A DNA stretch of 64,000 nt, from positions 1,116,001-1,180,000 of the forward strand of contig OZ244817.1 of assembly GCA_965220305.1 (NCBI GenBank), given 5' to 3'. The position numbers and the translations under genes were made by a program. Position 1 is the stretch's first letter. Each line of letters opens with the position of its first letter. This document shows positions 8,440-16,438 of this stretch, piece by piece. Source of the stretch: G965220305 sp965220305. Its GTDB lineage: Bacteria; Chloroflexota; Dehalococcoidia; Lucifugimonadales; UBA3495. The notes under the pieces were generated by a model. It was not told the origin of the DNA and did no database searches. It saw nothing but the letters and a program-made list of their open reading frames with translations.

Positions 8440-10194
8440 ATGCGAGATGCATGGCATAGGTATGTCAATAAGCCTAGTTGTATCCTAACTCTAGCAGTGC
8501 TATTAACTATTTTCCTGTTCGCCTGCGGGTCAGCCGACCAGCCGGGCAATCAGGAGCAAGCCCCAGTTCAGCAGCAAGCGCCAGCCCAGGGGCAGACCAC
8601 CGGGTCGACGCCGGTGCCCCAGCCCCAGGAAACTCCCCCACCAGATCAGGCTATGAGCGCCAAAGACAGCCTGACCTTTGTCATGCCGTCGCAGCCGGGC
8701 AGCATGGATCCATGGGGCATCAGTTGTACCGCCGTAATCTATACCGCCGTGTGTGACACCATCGTCAATGAGCCTCTGACCTGGATCACCAGCGACACCT
8801 ACGAGGTAGTAACCCTTTCCGGAGTGGAAAGCTGGGAGCAGGTCGACGCCTCAAACTGGGACTTCAAACTGCGCCAGGGCGTCAAGTTCCACAACGGTGA
8901 GCCGTGGAACGCCGAGACCGCCAAGGCCGGCATCGACCAGAACGGCAACGTAGACAACGGCTCGGTAAGCTACAGCTACCACGGCTCCATCCATGGCGAG
9001 GTTGTGGACGAATATACCGTCCGGGTGGTGTGCGAGGACGAGTGTCCCGTCCTGGCCCGTGGCATGGTTTTTGGCCGCTTCCAGGCCCCCGGATGGTACG
9101 CTTCCGCGCCCGAGGAAGAACGGAATCAACAGCTCTACGGCATCGGCCCCTACAAGCTGGTCAAATGGCGGCCCGACATCGACATCCAGATGGAGATCTA
9201 TGACGACTACGTTCCCAATCCCGACAGCTCTGTCGTGGACGGCCAGGCCCCCCACATCAAGAACGTGACCAACGTATGGCGGGGTGAGGAACTGGTCCGG
9301 GCTGCCATGGTCAGCACCGGCGAGGCCGACTGGGCCGCGGACATCGGGTTCGCTAACAAAAATAATGTACCGAAATCGAAGCAGTCCAGCACCAGCGAGG
9401 TTTTCGCGCTGATTCCGGATGCCATGTGGCACCCGGAGCTGAAAAAGAAGAAGGTCCGCCAAGCCCTCAACCTGGCCATCGACTGCCAGGCCATCACCGA
9501 CGCCCTGTTGGAGGGGCTGCCCTGCTGGGGAAACATAAATCCCCCCGGGACGGTCGGAGTGACCGAAAGGAACTCAGCGCCCTACCCCTACGACCCGGCC
9601 CGGGCTAGGGAGCTCCTTGAGGAGGCCAACTACGATCCGGAGAACAATGTAATCATCTACAGTCGCACCGGCAATTGCTGCCGGAATGAGGAGTTTCAGG
9701 AGGCGGTCATCCAGTACTGGGCGGAAGTGGGCGTCAACGCCGAGTTTCGGCTCTTGGAATACAATCAGTCCAGGATAATCCAACGCGCCGGTTGCGGCCA
9801 ATTCGCCAAAGAGCCGAACTATATTGGCGTCTGGGACTGCGCCCAGCGTGACCCTCCCGGCCCCTCTTTCGCTTCGTCTCACGTCCTGGTTACGGCCACC
9901 TCCAACGAAATGCTGGACGGCCAGGTGCAGGCCAATCGCCGGGTCGGTTGCCTAAGCACCAGCACTCGTGCCTGTTTCCCGGACGTTTGGGAGAAAGTCA
10001 TGGTGGCAGTGGCGACCCCCGTGGGAGACCTGCGTACCCAGCGCATGGTTGAAATCTTCGATTTCGCCTACGACGAGTACATATTCATACCCTTCATCGA
10101 GGTGCAGGTGGTTTACGGTCTGTCCGAGGACCTCGACTGGGAACCCCTGTATGCACCCAGAGTGAGGGCCAATACTATGAAGTTCACTCAGTAA
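8440..10194 (+). CDS. ABC transporter solute-binding lipoprotein (SBP family 5, peptide/oligopeptide type)
   Basis: The ATG at 8440 follows AGGAGGTGATCG, a near-ideal ribosome binding site. The 584-residue product has a lipoprotein signal (LTIFLFACGS, lipobox Cys at about residue 29), then a Gln/Pro-rich linker (about residues 37-70), then the periplasmic-binding fold of family 5. Recognisable segments are LRQGVKFHNGEPWNAE, YGIGPYKLVKW and KKVRQALNLAID. Such proteins deliver peptides or similar solutes to an ABC permease, but no permease or ATPase gene is nearby. It sits inside the IS701-bounded unit, and the cysteine-rich middle (CTAV ... CDT, GNCCRNEE) is unusual for the family. Confidence 0.85.
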   Translation: MRDAWHRYVNKPSCILTLAVLLTIFLFACGSADQPGNQEQAPVQQQAPAQGQTTGSTPVPQPQETPPPDQAMSAKDSLTFVMPSQPGSMDPWGISCTAVIYTAVCDTIVNEPLTWITSDTYEVVTLSGVESWEQVDASNWDFKLRQGVKFHNGEPWNAETAKAGIDQNGNVDNGSVSYSYHGSIHGEVVDEYTVRVVCEDECPVLARGMVFGRFQAPGWYASAPEEERNQQLYGIGPYKLVKWRPDIDIQMEIYDDYVPNPDSSVVDGQAPHIKNVTNVWRGEELVRAAMVSTGEADWAADIGFANKNNVPKSKQSSTSEVFALIPDAMWHPELKKKKVRQALNLAIDCQAITDALLEGLPCWGNINPPGTVGVTERNSAPYPYDPARARELLEEANYDPENNVIIYSRTGNCCRNEEFQEAVIQYWAEVGVNAEFRLLEYNQSRIIQRAGCGQFAKEPNYIGVWDCAQRDPPGPSFASSHVLVTATSNEMLDGQVQANRRVGCLSTSTRACFPDVWEKVMVAVATPVGDLRTQRMVEIFDFAYDEYIFIPFIEVQVVYGLSEDLDWEPLYAPRVRANTMKFTQ

Positions 10195-10222
10195 GCCCTT
10201 TCTCTCCTCGCGGTTTGAGGTC

Positions 10223-10258
10223 AAAGCGCCCTGAGCAGTCCTCTTGGGGCGCTTTCCT
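10223..10258 (+). terminator. Rho-independent terminator of the solute-binding protein gene
   Basis: AAAGCGCCC (10223-10231) pairs perfectly with GGGCGCTTT (10247-10255) around a 15-base loop, followed by CCTTTT. It lies 28 bases after the stop codon. The cargo gene thus carries its own end signal within the mobile unit. Confidence 0.8.
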
Positions 10259-10502
10259 TTTGAGATAGTTTCTTAGCCTACCAGTGTTAACGGCGGCCCT
10301 TTCTGCCTCATCAGAAGGAGCCGCCCTTTCTGCAGGTCACGACCATTCCCAAGGTCGAGAGACAGCTCAGGACAAGCCCCCGCTCAATTCCTTGGGCCCA
10401 CCGGGCTACTTCGGCCCATTCCTCCTCACGCACTGCCACCACCGCACCTCCTCACCCGACAATGGCTTATTTTACCTCGTTATTGTGCGGCTGTAGTACT
10501 AG

Positions 10503-10619
10503 ATACACTTCGCCGACCCCAGCACCATCCACGGACTGGGCGTGTTCCAGATGCTCCGCGTCGAGGCCGACGAGGTCGAGGACAGGCTCGTCGGCAGGTG
10601 GGTCATCCCAGAGGGCTGA
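10503..10619 (+). pseudogene. 3' part of the island gene split by the IS701-bounded unit
   Basis: Directly after the right-hand CTAG, the frame that continues the 6829 gene reads IHFADPSTIHGLGVFQMLRV and on to WVIPEG with a TGA at 10617-10619. This aligns with TFRVRKDEMLRGLVLQQLVEV in the LRR-type gene at 2078-2497, so the two halves at 6829 and 10503 form one ancestral ~70-residue domain. After it, 10620-10740 holds a GC-rich inverted repeat (GGGGCGGC ... GCCGCCCC, about 10661-10699). Confidence 0.55.
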
Positions 10620-10740
10620 CCCGGAGGCGAGGCGCAGCCCCCAAGACAGGAAATCAACCCGGGGCGGCTCCCCTGCTGTAGGTTGGCCGGGCCGCCCCGT
10701 TGGACCAAGAGGCTGAACTCTCGGCTGGAGGAGGAAAGAG

Positions 10741-11097
10741 ATGACCGAACAGCAACAGGAGCCCTACAGGTTCCCCATCCCGGGGAATATCCGGAAGGAC
10801 TGCGCCGAGTGCGGTCAGCAATTCAGGGGACTGCCCGGAACCGACATCTGCCAGGAGTGCGAGTACAAGAAAGACCACCCAGAGGCCAGGGACATGTACT
10901 GGACCTGGCGCCGGGGCGCCTCCGGCCGGTGGGACATCGTGGCCTTCTGGCCCGATGACCATCCCTTCCCGGAGCCTGGAGAACAGGTCACCGTCTACCG
11001 GAAGGACGGCTCGACCTCCAACGTCACCATCCAGGAGGTGGAGGGACTCACGTTCACCACCGCCGGCCGTGGCCGGCTGCGCTGCACCACCGGGTGA
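10741..11097 (+). CDS. Small zinc-ribbon island protein
   Basis: The ATG at 10741 follows GGAGGAGGAAAGAG. The 118-residue product has a four-cysteine zinc ribbon near its start (KDCAECGQQF ... DICQECEYKK, about residues 19-43). A basic and aromatic region (YWTWRRGASGRWDIVAFW) and a short beta-rich domain (EQVTVYRKDGSTSNVTIQEV) follow, the latter resembling an SH3-like barrel. No specific family recognised. A nucleic-acid or protein-binding role is inferred from the ribbon only. It is the first intact gene after the transposed unit. Confidence 0.6.
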   Translation: MTEQQQEPYRFPIPGNIRKDCAECGQQFRGLPGTDICQECEYKKDHPEARDMYWTWRRGASGRWDIVAFWPDDHPFPEPGEQVTVYRKDGSTSNVTIQEVEGLTFTTAGRGRLRCTTG

Positions 11098-11391
11098 ACT
11101 GGGGGAGAAGCACAGCCCCAGGTCCACTGAAACGATACCAGAATCGACGGCAGCAGGCCCAGACCACTCCCCGCCGGTCCTGAGACGGTCGCAAAGTCAG
11201 ACAGTGCAGCCCCGTCATTCCGGAGCAGGCCGGAATCCAGGAGCCGCCGAGTTGGACGCTGCTTTTACCCGAGGGATCTGGATTCCCGAGGGCGTGGGGA
11301 TGGAACCCCATGTGACGATACCTACACAAATGATCCCATCGGTGGCCCCGCACGGGCGGGAAAAAGCACCCAGAACCAGGAGGGAGAAGAG
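11098..11391. other. Non-coding stretch with a degenerate dispersed repeat
   Basis: I see no gene in these 294 bases. Between about 11214 and 11290 there are opposed copies of a dispersed repeat theme, GTCATTCCGGAGCAGGCCGG and GGATCTGGATTCCCGAGG, decayed versions of the ATTCCCGC hairpins found elsewhere in this window. The last bases (AGGAGGGAGAAGAG) are the ribosome binding site of the next gene. Confidence 0.5.
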
Positions 11392-11817
11392 ATGATCCGG
11401 GGAACTCCGAGAAGTACCTCAACAATACTCTACTACCAGGAGAAGATCATCGCGTGGATCCGGTGCGAGGAGGCCTTGAGGAGCCGATCCTTCCGGGAGG
11501 CTGTCATACGACTCAAGCGCGGGGATGAGGAATGCACCGGACGAGTTCCGTTCCGCAGCCTGCACCCCGATGAGGACATAGTACAGTCCGTCGTCGTGGG
11601 CGAGATCCTCGGCGGCGAGAATCACGGGCTGATGGTCCTGGACTTCGCTCCCACACAGCAGGACGAACGCTTCCGGATCATCGCCCGGGAGGAAGACTTG
11701 GACGCTATCTGCGAGAAGAACGAGATACTGGAGTCCCCGGTCAGCCTACCACCCTCATGGGAGAAAGAACCGGAGGAATCGGAGCAACCGGAGCACGAAG
11801 AAGGGAGAGAGCAATGA
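11392..11817 (+). CDS. Hypothetical island protein, coupled to the next gene
   Basis: The 141-residue product starts at the ATG at 11392 with AGGAGGGAGAAGAG immediately before it. It has a mixed N-terminal part (FREAVIRLKRGDEECTGRV), a hydrophobic centre (QSVVVGEILGGENHGLMVLD), and an acidic low-complexity tail from about residue 120 (EKEPEESEQPEHEEGREQ). No family recognised. Its TGA overlaps the ATG of the next gene in an ATGA arrangement (11814-11817), the usual sign of translational coupling. Confidence 0.6.
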   Translation: MIRGTPRSTSTILYYQEKIIAWIRCEEALRSRSFREAVIRLKRGDEECTGRVPFRSLHPDEDIVQSVVVGEILGGENHGLMVLDFAPTQQDERFRIIAREEDLDAICEKNEILESPVSLPPSWEKEPEESEQPEHEEGREQ

Positions 11818-12617
11818 CCGGAATGCAATACATCTTCAGGATCACCCGCTTCTACTGCGGCTGCGTCTACCGGACGATGAGTGACGATGCAGTGTTTTGC
11901 CCAGAGCACCGCCACAGCTCGACGGTCGGATTCATCACCGGGCAGGAAACAATCCAGATCCCAGGGCGAGAAGTGCCCCAAATACTGGGAATGGTCATGA
12001 ACCCCTATGCAAAAGGACTCCCCAAAACAATGATGAACACCACCTACAACTCCCTGCATACCCGCACGTCCTTGCTGGACGGCAATGGAGACGAGTGGAG
12101 TGACTCCGAGGAAGAGGTCGGTATCTGCGGCGCCTGCTTCATCGACTTGGTAGAACTGAATCCAACCAGAATCGCCATGTGCGAGTGCGGGCAAGAAAAA
12201 TGCTCCTACCGGTGGTGCGGAATGACCGATGGGCTACACGCCCTCTGGAGAATCCATGCCCAAGGACTTACCCAGCAGACCACTGGCATCCGGGATGATG
12301 ACATCTTCAGCTACGGCAGCTACGACGAACAGACCGAGGATATGAGGAAAATCCTCGACGCGGAGAAGCAGGAACTGGAAAGGAAAGCAGACCGACTCGT
12401 CCGGGCGACGTTGGCCGCACGGCAGGCATCAGGGCCGGGGACGAAACGCCGGAGCTACCAGCAGCAAGTGTACCTAAGTCGGTGGCTCGACTCAGGATAT
12501 GCTGCCATCACGAAGGAGCAGGATAACACCCAAGCCGTAAGGCATGCTCGACAGAGACTGGCCGTCAAGCTCCTCAGGCTGCACATCATCGGGGCCACGC
12601 CGGCGGTCTGGGAGTAA
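11814..12617 (+). CDS. Hypothetical cysteine-rich island protein (267 aa)
   Basis: The start is the ATG at 11814, overlapping the previous stop (ATGA); the longer frame from 11757 lies inside the previous gene. Residues about 10-35 contain YCGCVYR and FCPEHRH, and a second cluster reads GICGACF ... AMCECGQEKCSYRWCG, both consistent with metal binding. The C-terminal third is helical and strongly basic (AEKQELERKADRLVRATL, then KRRSYQQQVYLSRWL and a KLLRLH segment). No family recognised. The layout of zinc knuckles then a basic helical tail suggests nucleic-acid contact. Confidence 0.55.
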   Translation: MTGMQYIFRITRFYCGCVYRTMSDDAVFCPEHRHSSTVGFITGQETIQIPGREVPQILGMVMNPYAKGLPKTMMNTTYNSLHTRTSLLDGNGDEWSDSEEEVGICGACFIDLVELNPTRIAMCECGQEKCSYRWCGMTDGLHALWRIHAQGLTQQTTGIRDDDIFSYGSYDEQTEDMRKILDAEKQELERKADRLVRATLAARQASGPGTKRRSYQQQVYLSRWLDSGYAAITKEQDNTQAVRHARQRLAVKLLRLHIIGATPAVWE

Positions 12618-12678
12618 CAGCCCAGGCAGAACGCATCCACAACTCCCTCGCGTCCCAGACAACCTGATGGAGATTCCG

Positions 12679-12942
12679 ATGGCAGAACAGAACAATATGA
12701 CCAAAATGGAGGAATGCCCATACCAGGACAGAGAACTCAACCGAGCTATGGCCGACATCATCATCCTGCACGGGTCGTTCAACCTCCTGGAGACCACCAT
12801 GACCTCCACCCTCGTATGCCACCAGCGGCCCCTGCGCAGGACCAAACATCATCCCAATAACGACCAGATGGTGAAGAGCTGCTCCCATTGCCAAAAAGCA
12901 AGGCGCAAGGGAATCAAGATATACCGGCAACTCATCATCTGA
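12679..12942 (+). CDS. Small hypothetical island protein (87 aa)
   Basis: I take the ATG at 12679, with GGAG about 6 bases upstream; the ATG at 12667 is in frame too. The 87 residues are partly helical (LNRAMADIIILHGSFNLLET) and end in a basic tail with a CSHCQKARRKG motif. The DNA encoding the tail (about 12880-12951) reappears, altered, at 13581-13645 outside any clear gene, so this 3' end has been duplicated. No function can be assigned. Confidence 0.5.
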   Translation: MAEQNNMTKMEECPYQDRELNRAMADIIILHGSFNLLETTMTSTLVCHQRPLRRTKHHPNNDQMVKSCSHCQKARRKGIKIYRQLII

Positions 12943-13060
12943 AGCCCAGCCGCGAAAACCCTCCCCTGGAGGAGTCAACTGAACCTTGAAACCCAAATCA
13001 CGACCCGTCCAACATCACCTCAGAAAAAGCCAAAGAGCGAGATCGGAGAAAGAAGGTAAG

Positions 13061-13396
13061 ATGCCATGCAGAGGCGCAACGGCAATGAAGAGAAAGAGGA
13101 AGCGAGACTGGAACTGGGTCAAGGGGGAACTAGACTGGGCATGGAACGGGAGGAGAAGGCTCTGGATCATCGCCGGGGCGGTGACGGGAGCGGTACCCGG
13201 AGGGGCACTGGGCACCTACGGATTCTTCAACCTGAAGGCGGGAGCGGTGGACATCGCAATATTCTTCTTCGCCTCGGGCTTCACCCTCTTCGCAGCGATC
13301 ACTGGGGCCAACTGGTGGATGGACCGAGACCAAACCAGAGGCATCTACGAGGTCAGGCCGAAACAACGGGAAGAGGGACGGAATGACCCAAGATGA
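13061..13396 (+). CDS. Small membrane protein with a basic N-terminus
   Basis: The start is probably the ATG at 13061 (MPCRG...), with the ATG at 13085 (MKRKRKRD) an alternative. After a very basic start come two hydrophobic segments, about residues 35-57 (LWIIAGAVTGAVPGGALG) and 65-88 (AVDIAIFFFASGFTLFAAI), then a charged tail. The leader before the start is duplicated upstream of gyrB. It overlaps the next small frame by 14 bases. No family recognised. Confidence 0.5.
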   Translation: MPCRGATAMKRKRKRDWNWVKGELDWAWNGRRRLWIIAGAVTGAVPGGALGTYGFFNLKAGAVDIAIFFFASGFTLFAAITGANWWMDRDQTRGIYEVRPKQREEGRNDPR

Positions 13397-13574
13397 ACGG
13401 CACTGGGACTACACCTGCCTGACCATCCTCACGATAGAGACCGCGGCGCTGGCTGCGGCCTTTTTGATTCCCGGAACGGGTACTGGGAAAGTGAATGGTC
13501 AGCGCGGTCTACGGGGCCGCAGTCCTCAGGGCAGCAGGCACCCTGATTGCTCCCGATACGCCCCACGAGGCTAG
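13383..13574 (+). CDS. Possible small one-helix protein, perhaps frameshifted
   Basis: The ATG at 13383 overlaps the end of the previous gene by 14 bases. The first 33 residues hold one hydrophobic helix (YTCLTILTIETAALAAAFLI). After about 13490 the frame turns Arg/Gly-rich, whereas a neighbouring frame (13495 on) reads MVSAVYGAAVLRAAGTLIAP with better membrane-protein character. A frameshift near 13490 would join them. The evidence is modest and the gene may be decayed. Confidence 0.35.
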   Translation: MTQDERHWDYTCLTILTIETAALAAAFLIPGTGTGKVNGQRGLRGRSPQGSRHPDCSRYAPRG

Positions 13575-13905
13575 GAGAACTGCTCCCATCGCCAAAACGC
13601 AAGGGAATAAAGATATACCGGCAACTCATCATCTGAATCCCAGCCACGAACACCATCCCTGGGATGAGTCCACCAAGCCCGCAGCCGCGAGGCCAGCCCC
13701 CAGCCCTCATAGTGCATAACAAGCAGGTAAAAGCCAGATCCCCGCCGACACTGAAAGTTACCTATCGGAGCGCATCCGCCCGGGTCAGGAAAGGACGCCT
13801 CAGCCAAGCCACAAAGACGACTGAACTTTGAAACCCAAATCACGCCCCCCCACATCTCCTCAGAAGAAGCCAAAGAGCGAGACCGGAAAGAGAAGGTAGA
13901 ATGCC

Positions 13906-16062
13906 ATGCAGAGGTCACTATTCGACCTGACCGACGAAACCAAGCAGGAAGACCAGATGACGCAACCAGCCCCCGAGCAAGAACCAGAACCCGATGTCCA
14001 GGAACCCCAACAGTCACCCCCGGAGGCCAGCGCCGCACCCCCGGAGCATCCTGAAGATCCCGAACCACGGGAGGCCACAGAGACCATCCCCGAGGAGGCC
14101 AAACCCGCCCGCAGACCGGAACTCCAACCGGACACCACGGCCAGCAGCGACTACACCTCCGCCGACATCCAGGTGCTGGAGGGGCTGGAGGCCGTCCGGG
14201 TCAGACCCGGCATGTACATCGGCTCCACTGACCAGCGCGGCCTGCACCACCTGGTCTACGAGGTCCTCGACAACTCCGTCGACGAGTCCATGGCCGGGTT
14301 CTGCAACAAGGTAGACATCTCCATCGACCGGCGGGGCCAGGTCACCATCGCCGACAACGGCCGGGGCATCCCGGTGGACACCCACCCCACCACCGGCAGG
14401 TCCGCCCTGGAAACCGTCATGACCACCCTCCACGCCGGCGGCAAGTTCGGCGGCGGCGCCTACAAGGTCTCCGGCGGCCTCCACGGAGTCGGCGCCTCAG
14501 TCGTCAACGCCCTCTCCATCAAGATGAAGGCCCAAGTGCAGAGGGACGGCCACACCTGGACCCAGGAATACCGGCAAGGCCTACCCGACGGGGACCTGCA
14601 GCAGGGCCGGCGCACCCGCCAGCACGGCACCACCGTATCCTTCCTACCGGACCCGGAGATCTTCCCCAGGGTGGAATACGACTTCGACACCCTGGTGGGA
14701 CACTTCAAGCAAATCGCCTACCTCAACCAGGGACTGGAGATCAACTTCATCAGCCGGTGGCATGAGAAAGCCCGAGAGGGCGACATCGAACGCTCCTACT
14801 TCTTCGACTCCGGCATCGCCAGCATGGTGCGGGACATCAACCGAGGGCGGAAACCCGTCCATCGCAACCCCTTCCGCCACACCGGAACCCTGGAGGAGAC
14901 CACCGTGGAGGTGGCCCTGCAGTACAACGACGGCTACAACGAGCAGGTCTTCTCCTTCGCCAACTGCATCAACACCCAGGAGGGCGGTTCCCACCTCACC
15001 GGCTTTCGCACCGCCCTCACCCGGGTGATCAACGACCATGCCCGCAAGCTGGGACTCGTCAAGGAAGACCAGCCCAACCTCGCCGGCGAGGATACCCGGG
15101 AAGGGCTGGCCGCCGTCATCAGCGTCAAGCTGGCCAACCCCCAGTTCGAGGGGCAGACCAAGACCAAGCTGGGCAATGCCGAGGTCGCCTCCATCGTCCA
15201 GCAGGTGACGGGAGAAGGACTGGCACGGTTCCTGGAGGACAACCAGCCCGACGCCAAGCAGATCATCGACAAGTGCCTCGTCTCCCAGAAAGCCCGGGCC
15301 GCCGCCCGCCGGGCCAAGGAGATGGTGCAGCGCAAGAACGCCCTGGACGGCTCCTCCCTGCCGGGCAAGCTGTCCGACTGCAGCGAACGCGACCCCTCCC
15401 GCGCCGAGATCTACATCGTCGAGGGAGAATCGGCCGGCGGATCGGCCAAGATGGGGCGGGACCCCAAATTCCAAGCCATCCTGCCCCTCAAGGGCAAGAT
15501 CCTCAACGTGGAACGGGTGCTCCAGCAGCCGGACAAGATCCTGGGCCACGAGGAGATCCGGGCCATCATCTCCGCCCTGGGGGCTGGCGAGGGCGAGGAC
15601 TTCAACCCCGACAAGGTACGCTACCGGAAGGTCATCATCATGACCGACGCCGACGTGGACGGCTCCCACATCCGCACCCTGATGCTGACCTTCTTCTACC
15701 GCCGGATGCGGTCCCTCATTGAGGAAGGGCTGCTCTACATCGCCCAGCCGCCCCTCTACCGCATCCAGTCGGGCCGCACCACCCTCTACGCCTACACCGA
15801 GGAGGAGAAGGACGAGAAGAGCCGGCAGTTCGCCGGACGCCGCAACCTCCTGACGCAGCGCTACAAGGGGCTGGGGGAAATGAACCCGGAGCAACTCTGG
15901 GAGACCACCATGGACCCCGACGCCCGACAGATGCTGCAGGTGGACATCCAGGACGTGATCGACGCCGAGAACGCTTTCACCACCCTCATGGGAGAGGCCG
16001 TGGCCCCCCGACGGGAGTTCATCCAGTCCCACGCCAGGAACGTAAGGAACCTGGACGTCTGA
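13906..16062 (+). CDS. gyrB: DNA gyrase subunit B with N-terminal extension
   Basis: The 718-residue type IIA topoisomerase ATPase subunit has all GyrB landmarks: YEVLDNSVDES (ATP-site Glu and Asn), DNGRGIPV, HAGGKFGG, SGGLHGVGASVVNALS, the TOPRIM motifs VEGESAGGSAK and MTDADVDGSHIRTLMLTFFY, PLKGKILNVE, and RYKGLGEMNPEQLWETTMDP. EGES replaces the more usual EGDS. Residues 1 to about 83 are an extra Pro/Glu/Gln-rich tail before the normal start near SADIQVLEGLEAVRVRPGMY. No gyrA is adjacent. Its place in a mobile-looking island, with a duplicated leader, suggests an element-borne second gyrB rather than the housekeeping copy. Confidence 0.95.
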   Translation: MQRSLFDLTDETKQEDQMTQPAPEQEPEPDVQEPQQSPPEASAAPPEHPEDPEPREATETIPEEAKPARRPELQPDTTASSDYTSADIQVLEGLEAVRVRPGMYIGSTDQRGLHHLVYEVLDNSVDESMAGFCNKVDISIDRRGQVTIADNGRGIPVDTHPTTGRSALETVMTTLHAGGKFGGGAYKVSGGLHGVGASVVNALSIKMKAQVQRDGHTWTQEYRQGLPDGDLQQGRRTRQHGTTVSFLPDPEIFPRVEYDFDTLVGHFKQIAYLNQGLEINFISRWHEKAREGDIERSYFFDSGIASMVRDINRGRKPVHRNPFRHTGTLEETTVEVALQYNDGYNEQVFSFANCINTQEGGSHLTGFRTALTRVINDHARKLGLVKEDQPNLAGEDTREGLAAVISVKLANPQFEGQTKTKLGNAEVASIVQQVTGEGLARFLEDNQPDAKQIIDKCLVSQKARAAARRAKEMVQRKNALDGSSLPGKLSDCSERDPSRAEIYIVEGESAGGSAKMGRDPKFQAILPLKGKILNVERVLQQPDKILGHEEIRAIISALGAGEGEDFNPDKVRYRKVIIMTDADVDGSHIRTLMLTFFYRRMRSLIEEGLLYIAQPPLYRIQSGRTTLYAYTEEEKDEKSRQFAGRRNLLTQRYKGLGEMNPEQLWETTMDPDARQMLQVDIQDVIDAENAFTTLMGEAVAPRREFIQSHARNVRNLDV

Positions 16063-16088
16063 AGCCCACAGGGCCGCCAGGCGACAAA

Positions 16089-16438
16089 TTGCTCATCACA
16101 ATTGGTAAATTTACCCAATGTAATCAGAAAATTGGGAGCGAGGCCCCCGCAAAGTGGGGGAGAAGACAGCGCAACCTGGCCATCGACGCTGCCGACGCGG
16201 TCGCCGACGGATACCCCGAACTCGCCGGCGAACTCGCCCGACCCGCCCTGGAGAAAAAGAATCCCGTCACCCTGCCACAGGCCAGGGAGATAGTGGAAAA
16301 GGCCCAACAGTCCGGCGTCCCCACCCCCCGTCACCAGGCAGATCTGCACCGCCATGGGCTACCAACCCCAAGACCTCGGCATCACTCCCCTGCAGATCCC
16401 TTGGCAACAGGCCGTGCACATACTGGAAGCAACCCCAG
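16089..16438 (+). pseudogene. Frameshifted island gene truncated by an IS701-family element
   Basis: The frame reads RNLAIDAADAVADGYPELAG and TLPQAREIVEKAQQSGVPT. At the C6 run (16324-16329) coding character moves to another frame, which continues PVTRQICTAMGYQPQDLG and IPWQQAVHILEATPVL until the IS end at 16439. The 3' end of the gene is not found on the other side of the IS. The start (TTG at 16089) is uncertain. No family recognised; a helical, possibly DNA-binding protein is a guess. Confidence 0.45.

Larger units (their letters stand above)
6918..10502. mobile_element. IS701-bounded pseudo-composite transposon carrying a solute-binding protein gene
   Basis: The unit runs from TACTACAG at 6922 to CTGTAGTA ending at 10498, and both outer edges are flanked by CTAG (6918-6921 and 10499-10502), a 4-bp duplication of YTAR form. 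On the left is a near-complete IS701-type element (6922-8047). On the right is only the first ~110 bases of a related element, inverted (about 10385-10498). Between them lie an ISAs1-type remnant and an ABC solute-binding protein gene with its terminator. The matched outer duplication shows that the whole block transposed as one. Confidence 0.75.
12880..13918. repeat. Duplicated leader blocks upstream of the small membrane gene and gyrB
   Basis: Two blocks occur twice in the same order. Block 1 (about 12880-12951 and 13581-13645) covers GATATACCGGCAACTCATCA and the following TGA. Block 2 (about 12978-13075 and 13821-13915) covers TTGAAACCCAAATCACG, GCCAAAGAGCGAGA and ends at ATGCCATGCAGAGG, right at the start codons of 13061 and of gyrB at 13906. 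The second copy carries about 170 extra bases between the blocks. The 326 bases from 13575 to 13900 therefore hold a duplicated leader and no other gene I can support. Confidence 0.7.

Noticed and set aside
14644..16032. 462-codon open frame opposite gyrB
   Set aside because: It is the antisense shadow of a strongly conserved GyrB. The long open stretch is due to third-position GC bias.
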